Below, one piece after another: positions 44,436 to 54,480 of a stretch of 64,000 bases of DNA. The notes below the pieces were generated by a model. That model was not told the origin of the DNA. It made no database searches and saw nothing but the letters and a program-made list of their open reading frames with translations. Location of the stretch: assembly GCF_021277265.1 (NCBI RefSeq), contig NZ_JAJSOH010000001.1:620001-684000 (forward strand). The letters are read 5' to 3'. Position 1 is the stretch's first letter. Each line of letters starts with the position of its first letter. Source of the stretch: Kineosporia rhizophila (lineage in GTDB: Bacteria > Actinomycetota > Actinomycetes > Actinomycetales > Kineosporiaceae). The translations under genes and the position numbers were made by a program.

Positions 44436-46289
44436 ATGAGTCACTACCGCCACAACCTGCGAGACGTCGAGTTCAACCTGTTCGAGGTCTTCGGCCGGGA
44501 CCAGGTACTGGGGAGCGCTCCCTTCGAGGAGATCGACGGCGAGACCGCGCGGGAGATGCTGCGCGAGATGGCCCGACTGGCCACCGACGACCTGGCCCCG
44601 TCCGCGATCGAGAGCGACCGGAACCCTCCGGTCTTCCATCCCGAGACGCACTCCGTCACGCTGCCGGAGTCGTTCAAGCAGGCCTACCGCGCCTACCTGG
44701 AGTCGGGCTTCTGGCAGATGGGCCTGCCCGAAGAGGTCGGTGGCGTCTCGGCCCCGAGCTCCCTGCGCTGGGGCATGCTGGAGTTCCTGCTCGGGGCCAA
44801 CCCGGCCGTGCTGATGTACGCGATGGGCATGACCTTCTCCACCACGCTGCACCACTTCGGCACCCCGCAGCAGCAGCGCCTGGCCCAGCTGATGGTCGAG
44901 AAGCGCTGGGGCGCCACGATGGTGCTGACCGAGCCGGACGCCGGTTCGGACGTCGGCGCCGGCCGCACCAAGGCGGTGGCCCAGCCGGACGGCACCTGGC
45001 ACATCAGCGGGGTCAAGCGCTTCATCACCGCAGGCGAGCACGACCTCGCCGACAACATCGTGCACTTCGTGCTGGCCCGGCCCGAGGGCGCCGGCCCCGG
45101 TACCAAGGGCCTGTCGCTGTTCATGGTGCCGAAGTTCCACGTCGACCTCGAGACCGGTGAGCTGGGCGAGCGCAACGGCGCCTTCATCACCAACGTCGAG
45201 CACAAGATGGGCCTCAAGGTCTCCACCACCTGCGAACTGCGCTTCGGCGAGGTGGACGGCGTCCCGGCGGTGGGCACGCTGCTGGGCGACGTGCACCACG
45301 GCATCGCGCAGATGTTCGACATCATCGAGGGCGCCCGGATGATGGTCGGCACCAAGGCCATCGCCACCCTCTCCACCGGCTACCTGAACGCGCTCGAGTA
45401 CGCCAAGGAGCGGGTGCAGGGCGCCGACCTGACGCAGATGCAGGACAAGGCCGCGCCCCGGGTCACGATCACCCACCACCCGGACGTGCGGCGTTCGCTG
45501 ATGACCCAGAAGGCGTACGCCGAGGGGCTGCGCGCCCTGGTGCACCTGACCTCGGTGCAGCAGGACGCGGTGAAGGTCGCCGAGGCGCGGGGCGAGCGGG
45601 ACGAGGACGCCGAGCGGCTGAACGACTTCCTGCTGCCGATCGTGAAGGGGGTGGGCTCCGAACGGGCCTTCACGCTGCTGGGTTCGGAGAGCCTGCAGAC
45701 CTTCGGCGGGTCCGGCTTCCTGCAGGACTACCCGCTGGAGCAGTACGTCCGGGACTCCAAGATCGACACGCTGTACGAGGGCACCACGGCGATCCAGGGC
45801 ACCGACTTCTTCTTCCGCAAGATCGTGCGGGACAAGGGCCGGGCGCTGTCGCTGATCACCGAGCAGATCACCGAGTTCGCCAAGGCCGACCCGGGTGACG
45901 GGCGGCTCGCGGCCCAGCGGGAGGCGCTCGGCCAGGCCTGCGAGAACTTCCAGGGCATGGTGGCCCACCTGCTGAAGGTGGTGCGCTCGGCCGACACCCG
46001 CGCCGAGGGCGCCGACGTCACCAACATCTACAAGGTCGGCCAGAACACCACCCGCCTGCTGATGGCGGCCGGCGACCTGCTGGTCGGCTGGCTGCTGCTG
46101 CGCCAGGCCGACGTGGCGCTGACCGCCCTGGAAGGCTCCGCGAAGGCTGCCGACCGGGCCTTCTACCAGGGCAAAGTGGCTGCGGCGACGTACTTCGCGG
46201 CTCAGGTGCTGCCGCACCTGGCGGTGGAGCGGGCGATCCTCGAGAGCACCGACAACGCACTGATGGACCTGCCCGAAGAAGCGTTCTGA
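44436..46289 (+). CDS. fadE5: FadE5-like acyl-CoA dehydrogenase
   Basis: 617 residues, closely similar along its length to mycobacterial FadE5 (611 residues): MSHYR, NLFEVFG start, [25 protein letters not shown] and [20 protein letters not shown]. The catalytic base is E448 in [11 protein letters not shown]. It introduces the alpha-beta double bond into acyl-CoAs with FAD as cofactor, the first step of beta-oxidation. The extra C-terminal domain (about 470-617) is typical of this branch. It is transcribed alone, with an operator-like dyad upstream and a long terminator downstream. Confidence 0.95.
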   Translation: MSHYRHNLRDVEFNLFEVFGRDQVLGSAPFEEIDGETAREMLREMARLATDDLAPSAIESDRNPPVFHPETHSVTLPESFKQAYRAYLESGFWQMGLPEEVGGVSAPSSLRWGMLEFLLGANPAVLMYAMGMTFSTTLHHFGTPQQQRLAQLMVEKRWGATMVLTEPDAGSDVGAGRTKAVAQPDGTWHISGVKRFITAGEHDLADNIVHFVLARPEGAGPGTKGLSLFMVPKFHVDLETGELGERNGAFITNVEHKMGLKVSTTCELRFGEVDGVPAVGTLLGDVHHGIAQMFDIIEGARMMVGTKAIATLSTGYLNALEYAKERVQGADLTQMQDKAAPRVTITHHPDVRRSLMTQKAYAEGLRALVHLTSVQQDAVKVAEARGERDEDAERLNDFLLPIVKGVGSERAFTLLGSESLQTFGGSGFLQDYPLEQYVRDSKIDTLYEGTTAIQGTDFFFRKIVRDKGRALSLITEQITEFAKADPGDGRLAAQREALGQACENFQGMVAHLLKVVRSADTRAEGADVTNIYKVGQNTTRLLMAAGDLLVGWLLLRQADVALTALEGSAKAADRAFYQGKVAAATYFAAQVLPHLAVERAILESTDNALMDLPEEAF

Positions 46290-46295
46290 CCTGAC

Positions 46296-46330
46296 TCCGG
46301 GCGCCTCCCGACGATCGGGAGGCGCCCGGA
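46296..46330. terminator. Bidirectional terminator
   Basis: TCCGGGCGCCTCCCGA (46296-46311) and TCGGGAGGCGCCCGGA (46315-46330), perfect 16-bp arms with a 3-nt loop, between convergent genes. Confidence 0.88.
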
Positions 46331-46374
46331 AACAGGTGCTGTACGGCCGTTCTCAGCCAGGTACCGACCGGGTC

Positions 46375-47160
46375 TCAGTCGAGCGCGGTGAGCTTCTCCA
46401 CCTCGATCGTGGCCAGCGAGTCGGCCAGTTCGGCGGCGGTCTCCTCGTCGCTGCCGGCCACCTGCACCCCGGCGACCAGCTCGTTCACCCGCACCAGCAT
46501 CCGCACCACCGCGCGCCCGTCGGCGGTGCTGCTGCCGGCCCAGGTCTGCTCGGAACCGGTGACCTCGTGCGGCAGCACCTCGACCGGCTGGTTCCACGAA
46601 CAGCCCCCGATGCCGGTGGTCAGCCCGGTGAGCGCGTCGGCCGCGGCGTCGGTACTGGGCCAGCGGGTGACCGTGAGGGAGACCTCGGTGTCACCGCTCC
46701 AGCGCCACTCGCGCTGCTGGGCGTTGTCGGTGACCCCGGGCTGGGCCGTACCGGTGGGCCCGGCGCAGCTCAGCCCGTCGACCAGTTCGGGATCGACCGA
46801 TCCGGAACTGGCCCCGGCCGCCGCCCCGGTGAGGCTGACCCCAGGGGGCAGCTCGGAGGCGGAGAAGCCGAGCGACTCAGGCACCTCGGCCGCCGCGCGC
46901 TGCTCGTGTTTCGGCAGGAGAACGGCGCTCACACTGTCGGTGCTCTGCTCGGCGGTGGCCAGTTGCCAGCCCACCGGCACGGCGACCAGCACGGCCAGGG
47001 CACCGACCGCGGCGCCCAGCCGTTGCGAGCGCACTCTTCGCGAGCGCCGCCGGCTGCCGGCCGCCAGGGCGGCGACATCCACGGACGACTCACTCAGCCG
47101 CTCGTGCAGAGCGACGTCGAGCCGTGCCGCGAGCTCGGCGTCCGCTCCTTGCTCCGTCAT
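46375..47160 (-). CDS. Single-TM protein with extracytoplasmic domain
   Basis: 261 residues. A cytoplasmic N-terminal helix region (1-46, ending in RRRSRRVRSQR), one membrane helix (about 48-68) and an extracytoplasmic domain (about 70-261) with two Cys (SCAG, GCSW) that could pair. The topology resembles anti-sigma factors, but no sigma gene is next to it and no zinc-binding HxxxCxxC is present. Function unknown. Confidence 0.68.
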   Translation of the reverse strand: MTEQGADAELAARLDVALHERLSESSVDVAALAAGSRRRSRRVRSQRLGAAVGALAVLVAVPVGWQLATAEQSTDSVSAVLLPKHEQRAAAEVPESLGFSASELPPGVSLTGAAAGASSGSVDPELVDGLSCAGPTGTAQPGVTDNAQQREWRWSGDTEVSLTVTRWPSTDAAADALTGLTTGIGGCSWNQPVEVLPHEVTGSEQTWAGSSTADGRAVVRMLVRVNELVAGVQVAGSDEETAAELADSLATIEVEKLTALD

Positions 47161-47352
47161 CGCGCGCCTTTCCTCACTTCTCAGGTCCCGTGCGCCGGCA
47201 TCCCGTCGGCGTCCTCCCGCGGGGCAGACGCTGCCGAGGAAGTGAACGTTGCACGGTCAACCGAAAGTTTCATCCACAAGTGCCCCGGCGCACCATCGGC
47301 CGGACCAGGGCACCGCGGCCCGCCCGTTCGGCGGCCGGGAGCCGCCGGTTGT

Positions 47353-49347
47353 TCAGCGCAGCAGGTCGGGAGTCTGCCAGGGTTCCCCGTGAACGGTCTG
47401 GGCGAGGAACGCGAAAACCGTCTCGTACCAGACGCACAGGTTCTGCGGCCGGAGCACCCAGTGGTTCTCGTCCGGGAAGACCAGCAGCCGGTGCGGCATG
47501 GTGCCGTCCTCACCCACGTTCAGCTCGCCCAGCCGGGCGAACAGGGCCAGCCCTTCGCTGATCGGCGTGCGGTAGTCCTTCTCGCCGTGGATCACCAGCA
47601 TCGGGGTGGTGATCGACTCGGCGAACCGGGCCGGGGAGTGCTCGGCCCGGGCCTGGGCGGTCATGATCTGGCGCCAGTAGAAGCCCGCGTCGGTGGTGCC
47701 TCGGAAGGTGTCGAGGTCCCAGATGCTGGCGTGCGCGACGATGCCCCGGAACCGGTCGGTGTGACCGGCGATCCAGTTGGCCATGTAGCCGCCGTACGAG
47801 GCGCCCATGGCGGCCGTGCGCCCGGCGTCGATGTCCTCGCGCTCCACCGTCACGTCGGTGATCCGCATCAGGTCGGTGTAGGGGGCACCGCCCCAGGCTC
47901 CCCAGCCGCGGCGGACGAAGTCGAGCCCGTAGCCGGTGGAGAGGGCCGGGTCGGGCAGCAGGACGGCGTAGCCCTGGGCGGCCGCCAGCCACGGGTTCCA
48001 GCGCCAGTGCCAGCCGTTCCACGAGCCCAGCGGTCCTCCGTGCACCCACAGCAGCAGCGGCGCCGGGCGATCCGCCGAGGCCTGCTCCGGAAGGACCAGC
48101 CAGCCCCGCAGCGGGGTTCCGTCCTCGGCCGTGGTGGTCACCTCGGTGAGGGTGCCCGGCAGGGGCAGCTCCTCGGCCGGGCCGCGCAGGGCCGTGACCT
48201 CGCCGGTCCGCGGGTCGATGCGGACCGGGGCGGGCGGGGAGTCGACGCTCGAGCGTAGGGCGTACAGCCCGCTGCCGTCCCGGGTGATGGTCAGGTCGGT
48301 GAAGGCACCGCGGTCGGTGAGCTTGCGTACCGTGCGCCGGTCCAGATCGATCCGGAACACCGGCGCGTGCCCCTGGTCGTCGGCGGTGACCAGCAGCGCC
48401 TCGCCGTCCGGCGTCCAGACCGGCGTGCCGGTGGGCCAGCGGTCCCAGCCCGGCGCGGCCTCGTGCACCTGCCCGGCGCGGTCGCCGGTCAGGTGCAGCA
48501 CCATCAGCCGCTGGTGCTCGGGGGTGTCGGGGCTGGGCACCGCCTCGGACACGAACGCGACCTTCGAGCCGTCGGCCGAGAACGCCGGGCTGCGGAACTC
48601 GGCCACGTCCTCGGTGAGCAGGGTGCGGCGGGCTCCGGTGGGCACGTCGATCGAGACCAGGTGGGGCCGCAGCACACCGCCGGACCGGACCTCGGTCCAG
48701 CTGCAGATCACCGTGCTCCCGTCCGGGCTCACCGCGTAGTCCGGTTCGGGGCGCAGAGCCGGGCCGGTGGGACCGGTGAGGTCGCGCGCCGTGCCCTCGT
48801 CGTCCAGCACGAACAGCCGGTCGGCCGCCGGCCCCCAGAACTCGTCCCACCAGCGCACCGGGATGCTCTCGTGCAGGGTGGCCGACACCTTCAGCTCGCG
48901 CCGGGCCTTGCGTCGCCGCTCGTCCTCGCCGGGACTGGTCGAGCTGGGCAGGGTGGGTGAGGTCAGCACCACCGTGCCGGCCTCGGCGGCGACCACCACA
49001 CTGCTGATCCCGCCCGGCCGGGTGGCGTACGGCCGGGCCTCACCGCGGTCCGGCATCAGCCAGAGCGAGGCCGGGCGCTCCTCCTCGTCGTCGTCCGGAT
49101 CGGGCCGCGCCGAGGTGAACAGCAACGAGCCGTCCGGCCGGAACACCGGCCGGGACTCGCCGGTGCCGCCCCAGGTGAGCCGGCGCGGGGCCGGGCCCTG
49201 CGGATCGACCGGGACCTCCCACAGCGAACTGGTGAAGCCCGTGCGCTTGGGGTCGAGCACGGAGACCGTGACGACCAGGCGGTCGCCGTCGGGCGAGACG
49301 CTCAGCCCGGACAGGCGCGGGAGCTCGAGGAAGTGATCCAGGTTCAC
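47353..49347 (-). CDS. S9-family prolyl oligopeptidase-like peptidase
   Basis: 664 residues. An N-terminal beta-propeller (about 10-400, WD/TolB-like blades such as SPDGDRLVV and FSADGSKVAF) covers a C-terminal alpha/beta hydrolase. Catalytic triad: S517 (GASYGGYMANW), D591 (GEKDYRTP) and H629 (DENHWV). It cleaves oligopeptides or acylaminoacyl peptides in the cytosol; no signal peptide is present. It lies directly downstream of the CopD-CtaG gene (13 bp) on the same strand, so may share its transcript. Confidence 0.93.
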   Translation of the reverse strand: MNLDHFLELPRLSGLSVSPDGDRLVVTVSVLDPKRTGFTSSLWEVPVDPQGPAPRRLTWGGTGESRPVFRPDGSLLFTSARPDPDDDEEERPASLWLMPDRGEARPYATRPGGISSVVVAAEAGTVVLTSPTLPSSTSPGEDERRRKARRELKVSATLHESIPVRWWDEFWGPAADRLFVLDDEGTARDLTGPTGPALRPEPDYAVSPDGSTVICSWTEVRSGGVLRPHLVSIDVPTGARRTLLTEDVAEFRSPAFSADGSKVAFVSEAVPSPDTPEHQRLMVLHLTGDRAGQVHEAAPGWDRWPTGTPVWTPDGEALLVTADDQGHAPVFRIDLDRRTVRKLTDRGAFTDLTITRDGSGLYALRSSVDSPPAPVRIDPRTGEVTALRGPAEELPLPGTLTEVTTTAEDGTPLRGWLVLPEQASADRPAPLLLWVHGGPLGSWNGWHWRWNPWLAAAQGYAVLLPDPALSTGYGLDFVRRGWGAWGGAPYTDLMRITDVTVEREDIDAGRTAAMGASYGGYMANWIAGHTDRFRGIVAHASIWDLDTFRGTTDAGFYWRQIMTAQARAEHSPARFAESITTPMLVIHGEKDYRTPISEGLALFARLGELNVGEDGTMPHRLLVFPDENHWVLRPQNLCVWYETVFAFLAQTVHGEPWQTPDLLR

Positions 49348-49360
49348 CCGATTTGTCCTA

Positions 49361-51424
49361 TCACGAAGCCGGCGGCTTCTCCTCCTGCGTGGCCTCTTCG
49401 GGCGCCGTCGACGTGGTCACCGTGGCGGTCTTCCGGCCCGACATCTTGGCCAGCATCTGGTTGTAGGCCTCCAGCTCGGCGTCGCCGTCGCGATCGGCCT
49501 TACGGTCGTAACGGCGCTGCTCGCGGTCGTCGGAGCGGGCCCACTGCACCATCAGGACCAGCGCGATCAGCAGGGTCGGGAACTCGCCGATGCCCCAGCC
49601 GATGCCGCCGCCGTACTGCTGGTCGCTGAGCAGCCCGCCGCCCCAGGTGCGGCCGAGGTTGCCGAAGAACTCCGACTGCAGCACGGTCTCGCCGTTCATC
49701 ATGGCCAGGAAGAAGAACGCGTGGAAGGCCATGGTGGCCAGGAGCACGATCAGCCGCAGCGGGTAGCCGAAGCGCTTGGGTCCCGGGTCGACGCCGATCA
49801 TCGTCCAGGCGAACAGGTAGCCGCTGAGCAGGAAGTGCACGTCCATCAGCTCGTGCCCGGTGTGCGTGGTCAGCGCCATCTCGAACAGGTCGGAGTAGTA
49901 GAAGGCGACCAGGCTGCCGGCGAAGATCAGGGCGGCCACCGGCGGGAACGAGATCAGCTTCAGGTAGCGCGACTCGGTCACGATCAGCAGCCACTCGCGC
50001 GGGCCCCGGCTGCCGTCGCGGCGCGTGGTCAGGGTGCGCAGGGCCAGGGTGATCGGTGCCGAGAGCACCAGCAGCGGCGGCACGATCATCGCCAGCATCA
50101 TGTGCATGATCATGTGGCCGCTGAACGTCACCCGGCCGTAGACCGCGGGGGCCCCGCAGGTGGCGTAGATCAGCAGGGCGACACCGGACACCAGGGCCAC
50201 CGACCGGCCGACCGGCCAGGCGTCGCCCCGCCGGCGCAGCCGGACCACACCGGTGAAGTAGGCGAGGAGGACGACCGCGCCGATCACGATCCACATCAGG
50301 TCGGGCTGCCAGGAGGTGAACCAGCGGGCCAGGGTGGGCTCCGGCGGCATCGGGTAGCCGGTGATCGACTCGGCGATGTCGGTGCTGCGGTAGCCGGTGC
50401 TCGGCGGTGGGGTGCGCGACAGCGCCGAGGCCAGGCCGAAGGCAGTCGCCATGATGCCCAGCTCGACCACGGCGAGCCGGGTGAAGGCGCCGCGGCGGCC
50501 GGCCTCCAGGGCGGGCAGGGTGGCCACCCGGTGGCGGTAGCCGAACAGGCCGAGCAGGACCAGGGCCGCGGTCTTGCCCAGCAGCAGCAGGCCGTAGCTG
50601 GAGCCCAGGCTGCCCAGGTCGGAGATCCGCAGCGAGGAGTTGACCAGCCCGGACAGGCCGACCGCGACGAAGGACCAGAGGGCGAAGGTGGAGTAGCGCT
50701 CGGCCGCCCGGGCCAGCACCGGGCCCTTGATCGTGGGGGCGAGCAGCAGCAGGGCGGCCAGGCCGCCGACCCACACGGCCGCACCGATCAGGTGCAGGCC
50801 CATGCTGGTGACCGCGGTCTGGTGGTCACCGCTGCTGCTGGAGTGCCCGTTCAGCGCGGTCGGGACCAGGCAGGCCAGCGAGCCGGCGGCGAGCCAGGCG
50901 GCCGAGGTGGTCTTGACCGCCCCGGCCGCGAGCAGGCCGACCACCGCGGCGCCGGCCGCGGTCAGCCCGAGGCCCCGGCCCAGGTCGATGTCGCGGGTGT
51001 AGGCCACCAGCTGGCTGCCGAAGCCCGGGCTGTCCATCGGCGCACCGAGCACGTCGGCCAGGTTGAACACCAGCAGCGCGATCGCGGCCAGGGCCCAGAC
51101 GGTGGCCGAGGCCGCGGCGATCAGGAAGGCCGGGCGGTGGGCCTCGCCCTGACGGCCCACCGGCAGGGCGAGGGCGGTCAGCAGCAGCACGCCGACGGTG
51201 ACCGCCCCGGCGATGTCGGCGACCACCCGGGCGAGGATCAGGCCCCAGCGCACCATCGGGCCCGGGTCCTGCAGGATGCTCGGCACGGCCGCTCCGGAAC
51301 CGGCGGCGGCCAGCACCGCGGTGCCGAGGGCCAGCACCACCAGCACGGTGCCGATCATGGCCGTCCGGCCCACGTCGAGGGGCTGGCGAGTGGTCGTCGG
51401 GCTGCTCACTGAGGGGTCATCCAC
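49361..51424 (-). CDS. CopD-CtaG fusion membrane protein
   Basis: About 687 residues and 14-16 predicted helices. The N-terminal half (about 25-340) matches the CopD copper-resistance/uptake domain (GHSSSSGDHQTAVTSMGLHLIGAAVWVGG region). The C-terminal half (about 360-630) matches the cytochrome c oxidase assembly factor CtaG (caa3-type), with HMIMHMMLAM and LMDVHFLLSG His motifs. It likely delivers copper to the oxidase. The GTG at 51424 is chosen; its ribosome-binding site is weak, and a GTG at 51409 is an alternative. An acidic tail ends the protein. An 11-bp tandem repeat lies just upstream. Confidence 0.9.
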   Translation of the reverse strand: MDDPSVSSPTTTRQPLDVGRTAMIGTVLVVLALGTAVLAAAGSGAAVPSILQDPGPMVRWGLILARVVADIAGAVTVGVLLLTALALPVGRQGEAHRPAFLIAAASATVWALAAIALLVFNLADVLGAPMDSPGFGSQLVAYTRDIDLGRGLGLTAAGAAVVGLLAAGAVKTTSAAWLAAGSLACLVPTALNGHSSSSGDHQTAVTSMGLHLIGAAVWVGGLAALLLLAPTIKGPVLARAAERYSTFALWSFVAVGLSGLVNSSLRISDLGSLGSSYGLLLLGKTAALVLLGLFGYRHRVATLPALEAGRRGAFTRLAVVELGIMATAFGLASALSRTPPPSTGYRSTDIAESITGYPMPPEPTLARWFTSWQPDLMWIVIGAVVLLAYFTGVVRLRRRGDAWPVGRSVALVSGVALLIYATCGAPAVYGRVTFSGHMIMHMMLAMIVPPLLVLSAPITLALRTLTTRRDGSRGPREWLLIVTESRYLKLISFPPVAALIFAGSLVAFYYSDLFEMALTTHTGHELMDVHFLLSGYLFAWTMIGVDPGPKRFGYPLRLIVLLATMAFHAFFFLAMMNGETVLQSEFFGNLGRTWGGGLLSDQQYGGGIGWGIGEFPTLLIALVLMVQWARSDDREQRRYDRKADRDGDAELEAYNQMLAKMSGRKTATVTTSTAPEEATQEEKPPAS

Positions 51425-51434
51425 TTCTGCTTCA

Positions 51435-51467
51435 CGTCTGTTCCGCGTCTGTTCCGCGTCTGTCCAA
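51435..51467. repeat. 11-bp tandem repeat, three copies
   Basis: CGTCTGTTCCG at 51435-51445 and 51446-51456, then a partial copy at 51457-51467, filling the 52-bp gap between the nitrilase stop and the CopD-CtaG start. The one-turn period suggests a protein-binding array. Confidence 0.75.
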
Positions 51468-51476
51468 GACCTTGTT

Positions 51477-52286
51477 TCACAGGCGCCGGTCGGCCAGGAC
51501 CGGGAACGACTCCCGGTACTGCGCGACGGCGGCCGGGTCGATCTCGGCCACCAGGACGGTCTCGTCCTCACCGGCCTCGGCCAGCACCTCACCGGTGGCC
51601 GAGACCACCTGGCTGTGCCCGCCCATTCTGGTGCCGGCGTGGGTGCCGGCCGTGTTGCACTGGACCACGACCGCCTGGTTCTCCACCGCGCGGGCCCGGC
51701 CCAGCAGCCGCCAGTGCTCCACCCGCGCCGCCGGCCAGGCTGCCGGGATCACGAACATCTGGGCCCCGGCCGCCGTGAGGCCCCGGTACAGCTCCGGGAA
51801 GCGCAGGTCGTAGCAGGTGGACAGGCCCGCCACGAGGTGACCGTCGGCCGACTGCAGGCCGGCCGTGACCAGCTCGGTGCCGGCCTCGATCAGGTCCGGC
51901 TCACCGGCGGAGAAGCCGAACCGGTGCACCTTGCGGTAGCTGACCATGGGCAGGCCGTCCCGGCCGATCAGCACCGAGGTGTTCCACCGCCCGCGTCTCT
52001 GCGGCCCGGGGTCGGCGCCGTCGCGGGCCTGTTCGATGATCGATCCGGCGTGCACGTAGGCGCCGATCTCCTTGGCCGCCCGGCAGATCGCCCCCACCGT
52101 GGGCCCGTCCAGCGGCTCGGCCGCCTCGGCCCAGCGCCGGTAGCCGAACCCGGTCGGCGCCCAGAGCTCGGGCAGCACCACCAGGTCGGCGCCGGACTGC
52201 GCGGCGACCAGCGCGGCGGCGCGTTCCACCCGCTCGGCTACCGGTTCCTCGTCGCCATAGGCCAGCTGGAGCACGTGTACGCGCAT
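51477..52286 (-). CDS. Nitrilase-superfamily carbon-nitrogen hydrolase
   Basis: 269 residues, a single alpha-beta-beta-alpha domain with the full catalytic set E40 (LPELW), K119 (YRKVH) and C158 (STCYDLRFPEL). It is in the size range of omega-amidase/NIT2-like and related small-amide hydrolases; the substrate is not predictable here. It is followed after 52 bp by the CopD-CtaG gene. It is divergent from the DHA2 transporter. Confidence 0.92.
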   Translation of the reverse strand: MRVHVLQLAYGDEEPVAERVERAAALVAAQSGADLVVLPELWAPTGFGYRRWAEAAEPLDGPTVGAICRAAKEIGAYVHAGSIIEQARDGADPGPQRRGRWNTSVLIGRDGLPMVSYRKVHRFGFSAGEPDLIEAGTELVTAGLQSADGHLVAGLSTCYDLRFPELYRGLTAAGAQMFVIPAAWPAARVEHWRLLGRARAVENQAVVVQCNTAGTHAGTRMGGHSQVVSATGEVLAEAGEDETVLVAEIDPAAVAQYRESFPVLADRRL

Positions 52287-52455
52287 GACGGCCAGCGTAC
52301 GGGTCCGGCCCGGTCACCCGGCCGCGGGCAACTGCGCAGCTACGCCGGACGGTTGCCTGACACAATCACCTCGGCGGATTTCTTGGCCCCGGAGGCTTAC
52401 CGGCCGGGCTGCGCCGACCGATGCACCCGACGAGTCAACGCCCATCTGGAGCCTC

Positions 52456-54189
52456 ATGCCCACGCCCACACCACCCGATCCGGACCAGCCGGCCCGCGAG
52501 CCGGCCGAGCCGAACCACGGCCAGGTCATGGCCGACGCCGGCACCACCCCCGAGCCGGGCGCCGGCGCGGCGCTGACCCACCGGCAGATCGTGGTGATCA
52601 TCAGCGGCCTGATGATGGGCATGCTGCTGGCCGCCCTCGACCTGACCATCGTCTCCACGTCGATCCGGACCATCTCCGACGACCTCGACGGGCTGAGCGT
52701 CCAGGCCTGGGTGACCACGGCCTACCTGATCACCTCGACGATCAGCACCCCGCTCTACGGCAAGCTTTCCGACCTGTACGGGCGGCGGCCGTTCTTCCTC
52801 ACCGCGATCTCGCTGTTCGTGGTCGGCTCGGCGTTGTGCGGCTTCGCCCAGGACATGTACCAGCTGGCCGCCTTCCGGGCGTTCCAGGGCCTGGGCGCGG
52901 GCGGGCTGTTCTCGCTCGCCCTGGCGATCGTCGGCGACATCGTGCCGCCCCGGGAACGGGCCCGCTACCAGGGCTACTTCCTGGCCGTGTTCGGTTCCTC
53001 GAGCGTGCTCGGGCCGCTGGTGGGCGGGTTCTTCGCAGGTGCTGACACGATCCTGTGGGTCAGCGGCTGGCGCTGGGTGTTCCTGATCAACGTCCCGATC
53101 GGGATCATCGCCCTGGTCGTGGTGGCGCGGGTGCTGCACATCCCGCACACCCGCCGGGACCACCGCATCGACGTCCTGGGCGCCGTGTCGCTCACCCTGA
53201 TGCTGGTACCGCTGCTGACCGTGGCCGAGCAGGGCCGCGAGTGGGGCTGGGGCAGCGCCGGCTCGATCACCTGCTTCGTGGTCGGGGTCACCGGTTTCGT
53301 GCTCTTCCTGTGGGCCGAGCGGCGGATCGGCGACGACGCCCTGTTGCCGATCCGGCTGCTCGGCAACAAGACCTTCACGGTCGGCTCCACGCTCAACTTC
53401 ATCATCGGCATGGGCATGTTCGGCGGTCTCGCCGCGCTGCCGCTGTACCTGCAGATCGTCAAGGGCCACACGCCGACCGAGTCCGGCCTGCTGATGCTGC
53501 CGCTGACCGCGGGAATGATGTCCGGCTCGATCGTCTCCGGCCAGTTCATCTCCCGGACCGGCCGCTACCGGATCTTCCCGATCGCCGGCTCGGTGCTGTT
53601 CACCACCGGCATGTTCCTGTACTCGACCATGGACGTGGACACCTCGCTGGTGGTGGTCGGCTGCTTCGCCCTGATCTTCGGTCTGGGGCTGGGCTTCAAC
53701 ATGCAGACGCTGGTGCTGGCCATGCAGAACTCGGTGCCGCCGCGGGACATGGGGGTGGCCACCTCCTCGGCCACGTTCTTCCGCCAGATGGGCGGGACCC
53801 TGGGCACCGCGGTGTTCCTGTCGGTGCTGTTCGGCTCGGTGGTAGGCAATATCTCCGACGAGATCGCCCGGGCCGCGGCCGATCCCGGCTCGGCGTTCAG
53901 CCGTGCCCTGGCCGACCCGGCGGTGGTTGCCGACCCGGACAACGCGCCGATCGTGAACCTGGTGAAGAACGGCACCGGCGGAGGGATCTCGATCGACGAC
54001 TCCTCCTTCCTCGGCCGTCTCGACCCGGCGCTGGCCCGGCCGGTCCTGGAGGGCTTCGCCGACTCCATGCATCTGGTCTTCCTGATCGGCGCCGGGGTGC
54101 TGGTCCTGGCCTTCCTGTTCAGCTGGTTCCTTCCGGAGGAGCAGCTGCGCACGCAGTCGGGTCTGCAGGCCCGGGCCGCGGCGGAGTAA
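52456..54189 (+). CDS. DHA2-family (14-TM) drug exporter
   Basis: 577 residues. A Pro-rich cytoplasmic N-terminus (1-45) precedes about 14 helices. MFS motifs: LDLTIVSTSIRTI (motif D1), GKLSDLYGRRP (motif A) and GPLVGGFF (motif C of drug:H+ antiporters). A large extracytoplasmic loop lies between the last two helices (about 480-545). It probably exports drugs or metabolites with proton antiport. ATG 52456 is chosen because GGAG precedes it and upstream codons have no conserved content. Confidence 0.92.
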   Translation: MPTPTPPDPDQPAREPAEPNHGQVMADAGTTPEPGAGAALTHRQIVVIISGLMMGMLLAALDLTIVSTSIRTISDDLDGLSVQAWVTTAYLITSTISTPLYGKLSDLYGRRPFFLTAISLFVVGSALCGFAQDMYQLAAFRAFQGLGAGGLFSLALAIVGDIVPPRERARYQGYFLAVFGSSSVLGPLVGGFFAGADTILWVSGWRWVFLINVPIGIIALVVVARVLHIPHTRRDHRIDVLGAVSLTLMLVPLLTVAEQGREWGWGSAGSITCFVVGVTGFVLFLWAERRIGDDALLPIRLLGNKTFTVGSTLNFIIGMGMFGGLAALPLYLQIVKGHTPTESGLLMLPLTAGMMSGSIVSGQFISRTGRYRIFPIAGSVLFTTGMFLYSTMDVDTSLVVVGCFALIFGLGLGFNMQTLVLAMQNSVPPRDMGVATSSATFFRQMGGTLGTAVFLSVLFGSVVGNISDEIARAAADPGSAFSRALADPAVVADPDNAPIVNLVKNGTGGGISIDDSSFLGRLDPALARPVLEGFADSMHLVFLIGAGVLVLAFLFSWFLPEEQLRTQSGLQARAAAE

Positions 54190-54210
54190 AAACCCAACCA
54201 CAGCAACGGC

Positions 54211-54249
54211 AACCGATGGACGTCCGGTGGCACCGGACGTCCATCGGTT
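54211..54249 (+). terminator. Long perfect inverted repeat / terminator
   Basis: 19-bp arms (54211-54229 and 54231-54249; AACCGATGGACGTCCGGTG and its exact complement) around a single G, 21 bp after the transporter stop. It shares the ATGGACGTCC core with the hairpin at 4866-4903. Confidence 0.85.
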
Positions 54250-54381
54250 CTGATCGTGTGGTTTTGGGACTTCCCGGGAGTTCACCCGCTCGTGTGACTA
54301 GGGCGGGCAGGCATGGCGCAAGCGATCACGGCCCCCTGACGATCAGGGCTCCGATCCGCACCGCCGAAGGGAAGTGGACCA

Positions 54382-54474
54382 ATGAAGGCTCACCTCACCA
54401 CCCGCGCAGTCACCACCCTGGGGAGCATCGTCCTCCTCGTCACTCTCGCCGGAGCCGGCCACAAGTGGTGGTGA
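54382..54474 (+). CDS. Putative 30-aa membrane miniprotein
   Basis: 30 residues: basic start MKAHLTTRA, one hydrophobic helix (TLGSIVLLVTLAGAG) and end HKWW. A strong AAGGGAAG box lies nine bases before the ATG, and a 9-bp-arm hairpin (54481-54510) follows the stop, so it has the full outline of a gene. No homologue is recalled. It could be a small membrane regulator or a toxin-like peptide; this is only a possibility. Confidence 0.45.
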   Translation: MKAHLTTRAVTTLGSIVLLVTLAGAGHKWW

Positions 54475-54480
54475 CAGCAG

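Noticed and set aside
46375..47160. Anti-sigma factor
   Set aside because: The topology fits, but there is no adjacent sigma gene and no zinc-binding anti-sigma motif.
51435..51467. CRISPR-like array
   Set aside because: Directly adjacent 11-bp repeats without spacers and no cas genes; the same reasoning excludes the 21-bp array at 54531. No CRISPR was seen in the window.
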